Positions 9,601 through 17,668 of a stretch of 37,406 bases of DNA are shown one piece after another. The notes under the pieces were generated by a model. That model was not told the origin of the DNA. It saw nothing but the letters and a program-made list of their open reading frames with translations, and did not search any database. Numbering within the stretch: the first letter of the stretch is position 1; the number at the start of each line of letters is the position of its first letter. Origin of the DNA: a bacterium (GTDB lineage Bacteria; KSB1; UBA2214); NCBI GenBank assembly GCA_029560815.1, contig JAKQKF010000129.1, forward strand, positions 1 to 37,406, read 5' to 3'. The position numbers and the translations under genes are program-made.

Positions 9601-11856
9601 TTACGGCGTATATACGAAACGTCCAACCATTTTTATGCTCTCTGCTGACAAATGCTCCATCTCCAGCCGGTAGAAGTAGAGGCCGGTGGCGACCAGTTGG
9701 CCGGCGTGATTGCGGCCGTCCCAGATCAGTTCCTGCGCCCCCGCCGCACGGGTGTGCCAGGCGCTCTGGTGGACGGTCTGCTGCAGGGTGTTGTAGATGG
9801 TCAGGCGCACACGGTCCGGCTGGCCGAGATGAAAGCGCAGGCGCACCATGCCGCGGCCGGGATTGGGGTAGGTCGAGATCACCGGAGCGGCCGGAGCGAC
9901 AGCAGCGAGACGCAGGGCGGGCCAGGCGTGGCGCAGGCCGTCGGCATCGATCTGGGTGAGCTGATACCAGAGGGTGCCCTCGCCCGCCTCGGCGTCGAAC
10001 CAGCTGTAATGGTGGGCGGCGGCGGTCGTACCGTGTCCGGAGATAAAGACGGCGGTTTCGAAGGGGCTCTCTTCGCTGCGGGCGCGGGCGATCTCGAAAC
10101 CGTAGTTATTGGTCTCCGAGGCCGTGCTCCAGTCGATCCGCACCCCGCCCGCTGTGCGCGCGCCGGAGAAACTGGCGAGCTCCACCGGCGTCACCACTCC
10201 GTAGTAGGTGCTCTCGATGAGATAGAGGACAATATCCTGGTTGAATACCGGGGTGGCGAAGGATTGCCAACCCTCGGTGCTTCTGCTCACGATGCTGCGG
10301 GTGCTCGCAGTCTCGCCGCTCTTGGGGTCGTAGAACTGGTAATAGTAATAGCCCGCCGGGAGCTTGACGTTCAGGGTGGTCTGGCTGCCCCGGCCCTGGG
10401 TGAAGTGGTAGATGACGTACTCCTTACCCCGTTTACGGCACATCGTCGCCGTGCCGGCCGTGCATTCAACCTCGCCGTCGGCCGGATCCAGGGCGTTGAA
10501 ATCCTTGAGACAGGAGAGGAAGGTGGCGAAATGGCTGTGATACTCGGTCACCTGGTTGGGCACCGTGTTGATGGGAGCCCAGCAGAACTCGCTGGTGCCG
10601 ATGCAGCCGGCGGTCAGGTTGCCCCAGAAGGTGGCGCGAAACCAGTCGTGGGCGGCGGTGTTGGTGGCATACTGGCCGCCGTCATCGACGCCGTCATAGG
10701 GGTAGAGCTCGTTCCAGAGAATGGGCCGGCCGTAGTCATAGCCGTACTGACCATAGTTCACCCATTTCTTGTAAAGCGTGGGGTCGTCGGTGCGCGCGTG
10801 GGTCCAGTTCCATTCGATGGGATCGCACTTGAAGCCGGCGTGAAAAGAGGTGATCTGCAGGGGGTAGGCGGCGGTGTGAATCTCCGAGGCGCTGATGGGG
10901 ATGCCGTAGGGGTCGTACTCTTCAAAGTAGGTTGCGTAGAGAGTGGAGGCGGCCAGGGCGGAAGCGCCCATGCGCTCGGCCTCGTTCCAGAGTTCCCAGA
11001 GCAGGTTGGGGTAGGCGGCGTAGCGCGCAATGGCGTAACGGATGAAAAAGCGGGTCTCCGCCACGTAGGTGGAGGCGTTGTGCGGCTCCAGGAGCAGATC
11101 GGCGGGATCGGGATTACTGATAGTGATATCAGCGTCCTGCTTGCGTTTGCCCCAGGTATCGAAAAAGTTGAGCTGGACGTTGATGCCGAGCTCCATGGCC
11201 CACTGCATGATCTGGTCGGCGCTGGCGAAAAAGTCGAGGTCCATGCTCTGGAGGTCATAGTTGAGGGGCAGGACGCGCAGCTTGAGGACTATGCCGTTGA
11301 GTCCCTTGTCTGCGATGTTCTGCAGATAGGTGTGGACCAGGGGCAGGTATTCGGATTTGGGCATGCGTTCGGGGACGCTGGCGTGTTCCGGGGTTCTGTA
11401 AAAGGGATCGTCAAAATCGATATATTTGCCTCCGATCCAGTGGAGGGGGGTGCCGTCCTCGAAGCGAAGTTTGTGCGGGTTGTCCGGATCGATGCGGATG
11501 TGGCCGTGCAGTTTGCTGTTCTGTTTTGATACACAAGTGAACGAACCCGATCCCGATTCGCCGCCGAACTGCCAGGAAAAGCTCCAGGTGCCGGTCCGGT
11601 CGGGCATGAAGCGGAGCAGCCAGCTGCGGCCGCCGTTGTAAAAGCCCTCGGCTGCAAAGATGCGGCCGTCCGGCGCGCTTATCTCTGCTGATAAATTTAT
11701 GCTGATAAATGGGTTAGGAACATCTCGGCCTGCATCCAGCGAGAGGGTGACGAACTGATAGAGCGGTACATTGGGGTTGGTGACCTGCAGGATGGCGGCG
11801 GGAAATGCCTGATGATAAGCCAAAAAGATACAAATAGATAGAAACAATTTTCTCAT
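9601..11856 (-). CDS. Secreted DUF5060 glycoside hydrolase-like protein with FlgD-like C-terminal tail
   Basis: A 751-residue exported protein. A signal peptide (about 1-20) precedes an Ig-like DUF5060 domain (about 22-110) and a TIM-barrel-like region (about 125-490). Two Glu suit a clan GH-A retaining pair: Glu292 in LLWELWNEAER and Glu383 in ILWNELYP. Next comes a small beta domain, then a 'WSTASETNNYGFEIAR' Por-secretion-associated module (about 558-650). A C-terminal FlgD-like/type A sorting module follows, with YPNPGRG near 663 and ATGLYFYRLE near the end, as found on proteins exported by type IX secretion or related systems. GAGG precedes the start codon. The polysaccharide substrate is unknown and the catalytic assignment is inferred from motif position. 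Confidence 0.8.
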   Translation of the reverse strand: MRKLFLSICIFLAYHQAFPAAILQVTNPNVPLYQFVTLSLDAGRDVPNPFISINLSAEISAPDGRIFAAEGFYNGGRSWLLRFMPDRTGTWSFSWQFGGESGSGSFTCVSKQNSKLHGHIRIDPDNPHKLRFEDGTPLHWIGGKYIDFDDPFYRTPEHASVPERMPKSEYLPLVHTYLQNIADKGLNGIVLKLRVLPLNYDLQSMDLDFFASADQIMQWAMELGINVQLNFFDTWGKRKQDADITISNPDPADLLLEPHNASTYVAETRFFIRYAIARYAAYPNLLWELWNEAERMGASALAASTLYATYFEEYDPYGIPISASEIHTAAYPLQITSFHAGFKCDPIEWNWTHARTDDPTLYKKWVNYGQYGYDYGRPILWNELYPYDGVDDGGQYATNTAAHDWFRATFWGNLTAGCIGTSEFCWAPINTVPNQVTEYHSHFATFLSCLKDFNALDPADGEVECTAGTATMCRKRGKEYVIYHFTQGRGSQTTLNVKLPAGYYYYQFYDPKSGETASTRSIVSRSTEGWQSFATPVFNQDIVLYLIESTYYGVVTPVELASFSGARTAGGVRIDWSTASETNNYGFEIARARSEESPFETAVFISGHGTTAAAHHYSWFDAEAGEGTLWYQLTQIDADGLRHAWPALRLAAVAPAAPVISTYPNPGRGMVRLRFHLGQPDRVRLTIYNTLQQTVHQSAWHTRAAGAQELIWDGRNHAGQLVATGLYFYRLEMEHLSAESIKMVGRFVYTP

Positions 11857-11962
11857 GGCTGCCTCGCTGGTGATGCGGGTGACGGGATCGGCAAGAGCTC
11901 TGTTGACGGGTGGTATGGCGGCGAAAATGTTGCAAAAATCGTGCTATCGATCACATTATTAC

Positions 11963-11998
11963 AGAAACAAAAGGGCGGGCCAACGGCGGCCCGCCCTT
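11963..11998 (-). terminator. Rho-independent terminator after the thioredoxin gene
   Basis: A 10-base-pair stem, AAGGGCGGGC (11971-11980) with GCCCGCCCTT (11989-11998), is followed on the minus strand by TTTTGTTTCTG. It lies about 28 bases past the thioredoxin stop and probably ends the long minus-strand operon. Confidence 0.8.
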
Positions 11999-12025
11999 CT
12001 CAGACGAGGGAGATCAGGGGGTTGA

Positions 12026-12439
12026 TCAGTGGCCGCAGCCGGCGCAGCCTTCGCAGTTGTGGTCTTCGACCGCTTCTTCGGCTTTCTGCTTTTCGATATC
12101 GGCGCGCACCTTGTCCATATCGAGCTTGCGCACCTGGCCGATCAGCTCTTCCAGGCCAGCCTCGGGCAGGGCCCCGGCTTCGCGGTAGAGGAGGATGCCG
12201 TCCCTGAAAATGGCCAGGGTGGGGATGGACTGGATGCCGAAAAGCGAGGCGAGGTCGCCCTGGGCTTCGGTGTCGACCTTGGCGAAGGTGATATCGGTAT
12301 GTTTTTCGGAAGCCTTTTCGAAGATCGGGCCGAACATCTTGCAGGGGCCGCACCAGCCGGCCCAGAAATCGATCAGGACGATCGGATTGGTTTCGATGGT
12401 GTTCTGGAAATTATCGATGGACATGGTGGTCGTTGACAT
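12026..12439 (-). CDS. Thioredoxin with C-terminal Cys-rich tail
   Basis: A 137-residue protein, about 30 longer than a standard thioredoxin. The thioredoxin fold carries the redox site WCGPC (Cys30, Cys33) and the cis-Pro segment SIPTLAIF. Past the normal end (about residue 105) it has a charged helical extension and then the tail HNCEGCAGCGH (127-137), giving a CxxCxxCxH pattern with Cys129, 132 and 135 and terminal His137. Thioredoxins reduce protein disulfides in the cytosol; the tail could bind a metal or act as an internal substrate, which is inference. AAGGAG stands 7 bases before the ATG. It is the last gene of the minus-strand run and follows the HAD gene by 85 bases. Confidence 0.93.
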   Translation of the reverse strand: MSTTTMSIDNFQNTIETNPIVLIDFWAGWCGPCKMFGPIFEKASEKHTDITFAKVDTEAQGDLASLFGIQSIPTLAIFRDGILLYREAGALPEAGLEELIGQVRKLDMDKVRADIEKQKAEEAVEDHNCEGCAGCGH

Positions 12440-12524
12440 GGTGACTCCTTATGAATAGGGATGCAAAAATTTAGCGGCGGATGCGCCTTTCAGTAGAATT
12501 GGATGTTTTCGAGCGCAAAAGGAT

Positions 12525-13238
12525 TCAACTGTTCCTGATCTGGAGCAGGAATTCATGGAGATCGGCGAGCGAACCGGTGTAGGTGGGTGTATGCCGCGCG
12601 TGCTGGGAATTGAGGGCATAGTCCAGGACCATAAAGGTTTCCATGCCTGCAGCGGTGGCGGCCATGTCGTCGCGATAGTCATTGCCCACCATCAGGCAGC
12701 TTGAGGGGGGCACATTGAGGCGGTGGGTGACCTCGAGAAAGTAGGTCGGATTGGGTTTGCTGGTATGCATGTTTTCAAAGCTGGTGATCAGCGTGAAGGG
12801 AAAGTCCTGCAGATTGCCCCAGTTCAGCCGGGCGTCGATCGCGACGCGCGGAAAGATGGGGATCGTGGCCAGGGCGATGCGGGGCGTGATCGCCGCCGCC
12901 TGCTCGAGGACCTCCCGCGCCAGGGGCAGAGGTCTGGAAATGGTGCGCACCTGGTCGAATTCGACGCGGTAGAATTCGTCATAGACCGCTTCGAGTTCGG
13001 CGAAGGGGACTGCGCTCTGGCGATCGTAGGCGTCGCGGAAGACATCGCATAAAAGACCCCGGTCCCCCTTCGCCTTGATCATCGCCTCGGTGGCCTGGAC
13101 GATGAGGGGGATGATCTCGCCATCCGGATACCAGGGCGAGAGTTTTTGCCCCAGGGCCTTGAAGTAGATGTTGACAAAGTGGTCGTTATCCAGTCCCAGC
13201 AGGGTTCCATCCAGATCGAACAATATGGCATCGTACAT
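12525..13238 (-). CDS. HAD-superfamily hydrolase
   Basis: A 237-residue HAD phosphatase. Motif I is FDLDGTLLG, with nucleophile Asp8 and acid/base Asp10. Motif II Ser/Thr lies in 'LATIPIFP', motif III Lys in TSKPNPTYF, and motif IV in MVGNDYRDDMAA. A helical cap lies between motifs I and II (about 20-100), as in class I HADs of the phosphoglycolate phosphatase/YjjG group. The ATG at 13238 is preferred over one 27 bases upstream because AGAGGAT is placed correctly in front of it. Substrate is unknown. Its position between Psd and thioredoxin suggests a phosphorylated small molecule or lipid intermediate, but that is only context. Confidence 0.85.
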   Translation of the reverse strand: MYDAILFDLDGTLLGLDNDHFVNIYFKALGQKLSPWYPDGEIIPLIVQATEAMIKAKGDRGLLCDVFRDAYDRQSAVPFAELEAVYDEFYRVEFDQVRTISRPLPLAREVLEQAAAITPRIALATIPIFPRVAIDARLNWGNLQDFPFTLITSFENMHTSKPNPTYFLEVTHRLNVPPSSCLMVGNDYRDDMAATAAGMETFMVLDYALNSQHARHTPTYTGSLADLHEFLLQIRNS

Positions 13239-13415
13239 TACAGATCCTCTTTCCATGCAGGGCACAGCCCTTCCGGTTCGCCTTGACCATAGTAACAGCG
13301 AGACATTAAAAAGTATTCTTATTCACCGGGAATTGCAAGAAGAATTTTTTATCCAGCCGGGTTTCTGCGGGGAGGGGGCCCATGCGCAACCGGCGGAGAA
13401 CGGCTGCGGGACGGT

Positions 13416-14309
13416 TCAGGCGGAGGTCATCTTCGCCAGCAGCTCTCCCGCCCTGAGAAAGGTTTCAATCCCTTCGGCGCTGTGGGCGACCAGATCCGGG
13501 CAGAATTCCACCCGCTCCCGCCGGAAGAGCAGCACGATGGTCGATCCCCCGTATTGAAAATAGCCCTTCTCCTCCCCCTTGCGCACCTCAGCGCCGGTGA
13601 AGGTCTGGACGATGCTGCCGACACCGAAAGCGCCGACCTCGACCAGGGCGAATTCCCCCAGCTGTTCGTTTTCCAGCAAGGTGACCTGCCGTTCATTTTC
13701 GCTAAAAACATCTACGCCCATCGCCACAACCAGGGTGTTAACGGAGTGGTAGCGGCCGGGGATGTGGCGCTGTGCAATGACCCGGGCGTCACAGGGGAAG
13801 TGAAAGCGGTGATAATCGGCCGGGCAGAGGCGGACGACCGCCAGACTGCCGCCGGCATAGCCGGCCGCCGGCATCCCCAGAAGGGCATCGACGGTGAAGG
13901 ATTTACCTTTGATAGGGAGAAGCGTAGTTTGCTGGAGTTGCGGGTAGACCAGCACGCGGCCGTCCGCCGGGGAAGCGACCTCCGCGGGCTCTAGTGCAAA
14001 GGGTCTCGCCCCGGCCTTGAGGCGGCGGGTGAAAAAGGCGTTGAAGGTGGCATAGCTCTCGACGGGAGTGTCGAGTTCGCCGGTATCAATGCCGAGATTG
14101 CGGATGACGGGGGCGATCTGCCGCCGCGACCAGCGCGAATCGGCGTACCATCCGGCCAGGCGGCTCGGCCAGCGGCGGTTGAAGAGAAAACCGGTCAGCG
14201 CTTTGCCGGCTCTGCTCTGATAGGCCCACCGCATCAATCCCCCGCCGAGAATGATCTCCTCTTCCTTCTGATCGCTGCCGCGACGATAAAAATAGAGCGG
14301 CCCGGGCAT
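13416..14309 (-). CDS. psd: Phosphatidylserine decarboxylase proenzyme
   Basis: A 297-residue membrane-associated pyruvoyl enzyme that converts phosphatidylserine to phosphatidylethanolamine. Conserved charge-relay residues are seen: Asp116 in SPADGRV and the His pair in DYHRFHFP (His167, His170). The self-cleavage motif is YGGST, with the scissile Gly255-Ser256 bond; Ser256 would become the pyruvoyl group. A GGST rather than LGST site is common in the longer, Clostridium-like subfamily, which also fits the length. The ATG at 14309 is chosen for AGGAG 7 bases upstream, over an ATG 21 bases earlier. The gene follows the ACP-GNAT fusion by 86 bases in a putative lipid operon. No pssA is visible in the window. 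Confidence 0.93.
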   Translation of the reverse strand: MPGPLYFYRRGSDQKEEEIILGGGLMRWAYQSRAGKALTGFLFNRRWPSRLAGWYADSRWSRRQIAPVIRNLGIDTGELDTPVESYATFNAFFTRRLKAGARPFALEPAEVASPADGRVLVYPQLQQTTLLPIKGKSFTVDALLGMPAAGYAGGSLAVVRLCPADYHRFHFPCDARVIAQRHIPGRYHSVNTLVVAMGVDVFSENERQVTLLENEQLGEFALVEVGAFGVGSIVQTFTGAEVRKGEEKGYFQYGGSTIVLLFRRERVEFCPDLVAHSAEGIETFLRAGELLAKMTSA

Positions 14310-14395
14310 AGCTGGTCTCCTCTCCGGCACCCTCTGCCTTGTGCTCAGGATCGTCCGCCTTCCGGCAGCTTACGCCGGCCGCTAAGCCGCGCGCT

Positions 14396-15409
14396 CTACA
14401 GGACCAGTTTTCCGCCGCGACCCGCTTCCGTACGGACCCGCCAGGAAGAGATGGGCTGCCGGAAGAGACGGGTCGTATGGATCTCGCCGGTTTTGACAAA
14501 GCCGAAGAGCTGCATGGCGGCGCCGAGCATCTTGATATTTTTCGCTGTGACCAGGGTGACCTGACGAAGATAGCCATTTTTTTGGGATTCGGCAAGAGAA
14601 AAGGCGAGCAGCGCAAGGCCGACCCCCTTGCCCTGTTGCTGTTTGTGTTCGTAAAGCTCGCCCGCATAGATGGCCTCCGGCGGCCAGTCGAGTTCGAGGC
14701 CCGTGTGCGGGCAGCGGTAGCTCCTGGTCAGGAGCCAGTCGATGCCGATGACCTCATCCCCCAGCCATGCCGTCAGGCAGGTATAGCCCGAATCGAGCCG
14801 TTTGCGAAAGAGGGTTCTGTTCATCTCCTCACGGGCGAGGGTGTAGTACCTGAAGGAGAGCCAGAAGCGTTCCAGCGCATCTTCATCCTCGCGGGTGGCC
14901 TGACGCAGGAGGAGATGCAGCGGCGAGTTGGGGGCGGGAACCTGGTAGCCGCGGAGATCGCGCTCAAGGATCATGTAGCTTTCCCGCTCGTAGAGAAACT
15001 TGCTGAGCTTGTAGAGATAGGAAAAGGGGGCTTTCCGGCGCCAGTCGCTCCGGCTGCGGGGCCGCCCCGGCTCCTCAGCCGGCCGGGCTTCATCGCGGGG
15101 CGTGGTGACGGGGGGCCGCGACGTCGGGGGGAGTTCCTCTGCGGCGGTGGGAGGTGCGGGCACTGCCATGCTGATCAGGTCGGCAAAGTGCTGCAGGGTG
15201 AGCTTGCTGCCCGCCGTCCAGATCTCCTCCGGGATCACAGTCTGAAAGTGGTTCTCCAGGGAGGTGACGAATTCGATGAGTGCGAGGGAATCGAGCCCCA
15301 GTCCTTGCTCCCCCAGGGGGGTGGTGAGGCTGATCTCGCGGCTGCTGCCGTGCAGGGCACGTCTGCGCAGGATCTCGATGATCTCTTTTTCGATCTGACT
15401 TTTATTCAC
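14396..15409 (-). CDS. Acyl carrier protein / GNAT acyltransferase fusion
   Basis: A 337-residue two-domain protein. Residues 1-82 form an acyl carrier domain with the phosphopantetheine site GLGLDSLALIEF (Ser41). A Pro/Arg-rich linker (about 83-128) follows, then a basic helical segment (129-152). A GNAT domain (about 165-315) shows the acyl-CoA/pantetheine loop QQQGKGVG at 257-264 and a 'LFGFVKTGE' C-terminal motif. The ATG overlaps the stop of the acyl ligase by 4 bases (ATGA), indicating translational coupling. Known GNAT-fold enzymes that take acyl chains from ACP include N-acyl amino acid synthase FeeM and OlsB of ornithine-lipid synthesis. By analogy this one may transfer an acyl group from its own ACP domain to an amine. 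Substrate is not known. Confidence 0.82.
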   Translation of the reverse strand: MNKSQIEKEIIEILRRRALHGSSREISLTTPLGEQGLGLDSLALIEFVTSLENHFQTVIPEEIWTAGSKLTLQHFADLISMAVPAPPTAAEELPPTSRPPVTTPRDEARPAEEPGRPRSRSDWRRKAPFSYLYKLSKFLYERESYMILERDLRGYQVPAPNSPLHLLLRQATREDEDALERFWLSFRYYTLAREEMNRTLFRKRLDSGYTCLTAWLGDEVIGIDWLLTRSYRCPHTGLELDWPPEAIYAGELYEHKQQQGKGVGLALLAFSLAESQKNGYLRQVTLVTAKNIKMLGAAMQLFGFVKTGEIHTTRLFRQPISSWRVRTEAGRGGKLVL

Positions 15410-16911
15410 AAGCTAAAGTCCTCTGCTGTTATTTTAATTTTGCCTGAAGGGCCGCGCGGCATCTCCGTGCGGATCTCGATGCGGCGCGGAATCTTGTAGT
15501 CGGAGAGCTGACCACGGCAGAAGGCGAGGATTTCGGCTTCAGTCGCAGCTTCCTTGAGGGTGACCAGGGCGCAGACCATCTCTTCGCCGGCGACATCTTT
15601 CACGCCGATGACGGCCGCCTCGCGCACGGCGGGGCATCTTTCGAGCACCTGGACCACCTCGAAGGGGGAAACCTTCATCCCTCCCACATTGATGACGTCG
15701 TCCTTGCGTCCGTGCAGGAAGAGAAATCCTTCCTCATCGAGCAGGCCGAGGTCGCCGGTTTTATACATTCCCGCCGAGAAGCGGGACGCGCCGGGCGGAT
15801 TGCCCATGATGTAGCCTGGCGAGACCACAGCGCTGGTCACGACCACCTCGCCCACGCTGCCTGAGGGCAGCGCATGCCCCTCTTCGTCGGCGATAGTGAT
15901 CTGCACGTTATGCAGGGCTCTTCCGACGGAGTCGGGTCTGGCGAGGACCTGGCCGGGGATATGATTGGTGACGGCGCCGGTCTCCGAGGAGCCGTAATGC
16001 TGGCAGATGGGGGCCCGGAACTTGTCATAAAAGGCAGTGATCAGTTCGGCGGGCAGGGGAGCGGTGCAGGAGAGCAGGTAGCGTAAATGGGAGAGATCCG
16101 GAGCCGGCGAGATCGGCGTATCGACAAAGATGCGATAGATGCTGGGCACGCCGAGAAAGATGGTGGCGCCGCCGCCGGCGAGTTCTGCGATCATTTTGCG
16201 GGGCACGAGGCCTTCCTGCAGGATCAGGTGCGCCCCGGTCATGAGCATGGAGAGCACCCCCAGATCGAATCCATAGGAGTGAAAGACCGGCACCGGGGCG
16301 AGGATGTGGTCGCCGGCGCTGACGGCGAGGGTGGAGGTGACGTTGCGGGCTTCGGCGAGTATGTTGGCCGCGGTCAGGGCGATTCCCTTCGGAGTGCCTG
16401 TCGATCCCGAGGTAAATTTGATCAGGGCGGGCCGCTCTCCTCCTGCAGCGGGCGCCGGCGCGGAGGGTGAGGCCGGGAAGAGAAGCTCGGCCTCACCGGC
16501 CGGTTCGCTCAGGGCCAGAGCGGTACGCCTTTTGATCCCCATCGCTTCCTCGAGCACGGCCGCCAGCGGAGGGGTGGTGAGAAAGCATTGCGGCCGCAGG
16601 GCGGCGGCGATGGCTTCGATCTCGCTGGCGCGGTATTTGGGCGAAACCAGGGCGACCGGGAGGGAAAGCTTGAGCAGGGCCAGAAAGGCGGGCACAAAGG
16701 CCAGAGAGTTGGGCATGACCAGGCCGACGACGCGATTTTCCTCGATTCCCGCCTCTTCCAGCTTGCCGGCCAGATCTGCGGCAGTTGCGAAGAGAGCCTC
16801 AAAGCTCATGTCGCCTTGCGGGGCCGTGATGGCTGTGCTGGAGGACCGGGAGGTGCTTTCCTCCCGCCAGAGCCGCCAGAGCTGTGCGCTGTTCAATGGG
16901 GTGTCGGGCAT
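15406..16911 (-). CDS. AMP-dependent acyl ligase (acyl-CoA or acyl-ACP synthetase)
   Basis: A 501-residue ANL-superfamily enzyme. The P-loop TSGSTGTPKG is at 167-176. 'PVFHSYGFDLGVL' and HYGSSETGAV follow, then TGDLGLLDEEGF, the hinge GRKDDVINVGG and the catalytic Lys491 in PSGKIKIT. ATG 16911 has GGAGG 6 bases upstream, favoured over a 21-residue longer form. Because the gene is translationally coupled to an ACP-GNAT fusion, the most economical reading is that it loads a free acid onto that ACP domain (acyl-ACP ligase activity). Acyl-CoA formation is equally possible from sequence alone. It differs from the other ligase in this window (7923-9554) in length and motif context. Confidence 0.88.
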   Translation of the reverse strand: MPDTPLNSAQLWRLWREESTSRSSSTAITAPQGDMSFEALFATAADLAGKLEEAGIEENRVVGLVMPNSLAFVPAFLALLKLSLPVALVSPKYRASEIEAIAAALRPQCFLTTPPLAAVLEEAMGIKRRTALALSEPAGEAELLFPASPSAPAPAAGGERPALIKFTSGSTGTPKGIALTAANILAEARNVTSTLAVSAGDHILAPVPVFHSYGFDLGVLSMLMTGAHLILQEGLVPRKMIAELAGGGATIFLGVPSIYRIFVDTPISPAPDLSHLRYLLSCTAPLPAELITAFYDKFRAPICQHYGSSETGAVTNHIPGQVLARPDSVGRALHNVQITIADEEGHALPSGSVGEVVVTSAVVSPGYIMGNPPGASRFSAGMYKTGDLGLLDEEGFLFLHGRKDDVINVGGMKVSPFEVVQVLERCPAVREAAVIGVKDVAGEEMVCALVTLKEAATEAEILAFCRGQLSDYKIPRRIEIRTEMPRGPSGKIKITAEDFSL

Positions 16912-16954
16912 TTTCTGTCTGCCTCCGCTGGTAATAGGGTCACTATGCCGTCGA

Positions 16955-17596
16955 TTATTTTTTCCCGACCACATATTTGTAGGATCTGTGATAGAACTCC
17001 CCGCTTCTGATGTCGGAGAGCTCCTCCTGCATGGCGGCGAAGAGCCTGCTGCTGTTGCGATGTCCCCGGAACGAGCCGCCGTACTCCCTGGCGAGGCGGA
17101 TGATCAGGGGATTGAATATGGAGCGCCAGCCGTGTGCGAGCTGCAGGTCACCGATAATGATTTCACCGCCCGGTCTGACGAAGGAGCAGAGATTGTCGTA
17201 GGCCTGCCGGTACTCCGGAATGATGGAAATGCCCAGGGTGCAGAGGCCGGCATCGAACAAGTCGTTCCCTGTGTTGGCGAAGAGGGTGGCGTCCGCTTCG
17301 ATCAGTCGAATGTTCCGCCATCCCTGCTGATCGATCCTGGCCCGGGCTCCTGCCAGCATCTGCGGGGAAAAGTCCATGCCCACGATCTCTCCCTCTTCAC
17401 CGATCTTGTCGATGAGGTGCGGGAAATCGTGCCCCGTTCCACAGCAGAAGACGATGACGCGGTTGCCCCGTCCGAGCCTGGAGGCTCCGACCGCAGCGGC
17501 GCGCCACATTTCGAAAGAGGCGGCGATCTTTTGGTCATAGTGGACGGCCAGGGTCCGGGTATAGATCTTTTTTATCGATTCCTTTGAGAGCGCCAT
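16955..17596 (-). CDS. Class I SAM-dependent methyltransferase
   Basis: A 213-residue Rossmann-fold methyltransferase. Motif I reads VIVFCCGTGHDFPHL (about 47-61), the acidic motif II is IVGMDFSPQML, and motif III is IEADATLF. The C-terminal half (about 114-213) has PGGEIIIGDLQL and 'NPLIIRLAREYGGS'. Such proteins include small-molecule and phospholipid N-methyltransferases. With psd in the same operon, methylation of phosphatidylethanolamine is a reasonable guess but not shown. GGAG lies 7 bases before the ATG. A truncated paralogue of its C-terminal half lies just upstream (17669-17974). Confidence 0.85.
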   Translation of the reverse strand: MALSKESIKKIYTRTLAVHYDQKIAASFEMWRAAAVGASRLGRGNRVIVFCCGTGHDFPHLIDKIGEEGEIVGMDFSPQMLAGARARIDQQGWRNIRLIEADATLFANTGNDLFDAGLCTLGISIIPEYRQAYDNLCSFVRPGGEIIIGDLQLAHGWRSIFNPLIIRLAREYGGSFRGHRNSSRLFAAMQEELSDIRSGEFYHRSYKYVVGKK

Positions 17597-17668
17597 TGTA
17601 GCTCCGTCGGATGAGAGGCTGACGCCGTCGGGTGGAGATCCGCGTTGCGGCTGGAGAGAATCCGCGGT

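Noticed and set aside
7644..9959. A 771-residue open frame on the plus strand
   Set aside because: It crosses the bidirectional terminator and lies antisense to the acyl-CoA ligase and the end of the DUF5060 gene; composition is shadow-like.
9652..11529. A 625-residue open frame on the plus strand
   Set aside because: Antisense to the DUF5060 gene, whose domains and signal peptide are convincing; no ribosome site or domain supports the plus-strand frame.
13239..13415. Possible terminator or small gene between psd and the HAD gene
   Set aside because: There is an AT-rich patch near 13300-13350 but no convincing stem followed by a T-run, and no frame with a ribosome site.
16304..17587. A 427-residue open frame on the plus strand
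   Set aside because: Antisense to the acyl ligase and methyltransferase; low-complexity composition and no domain.
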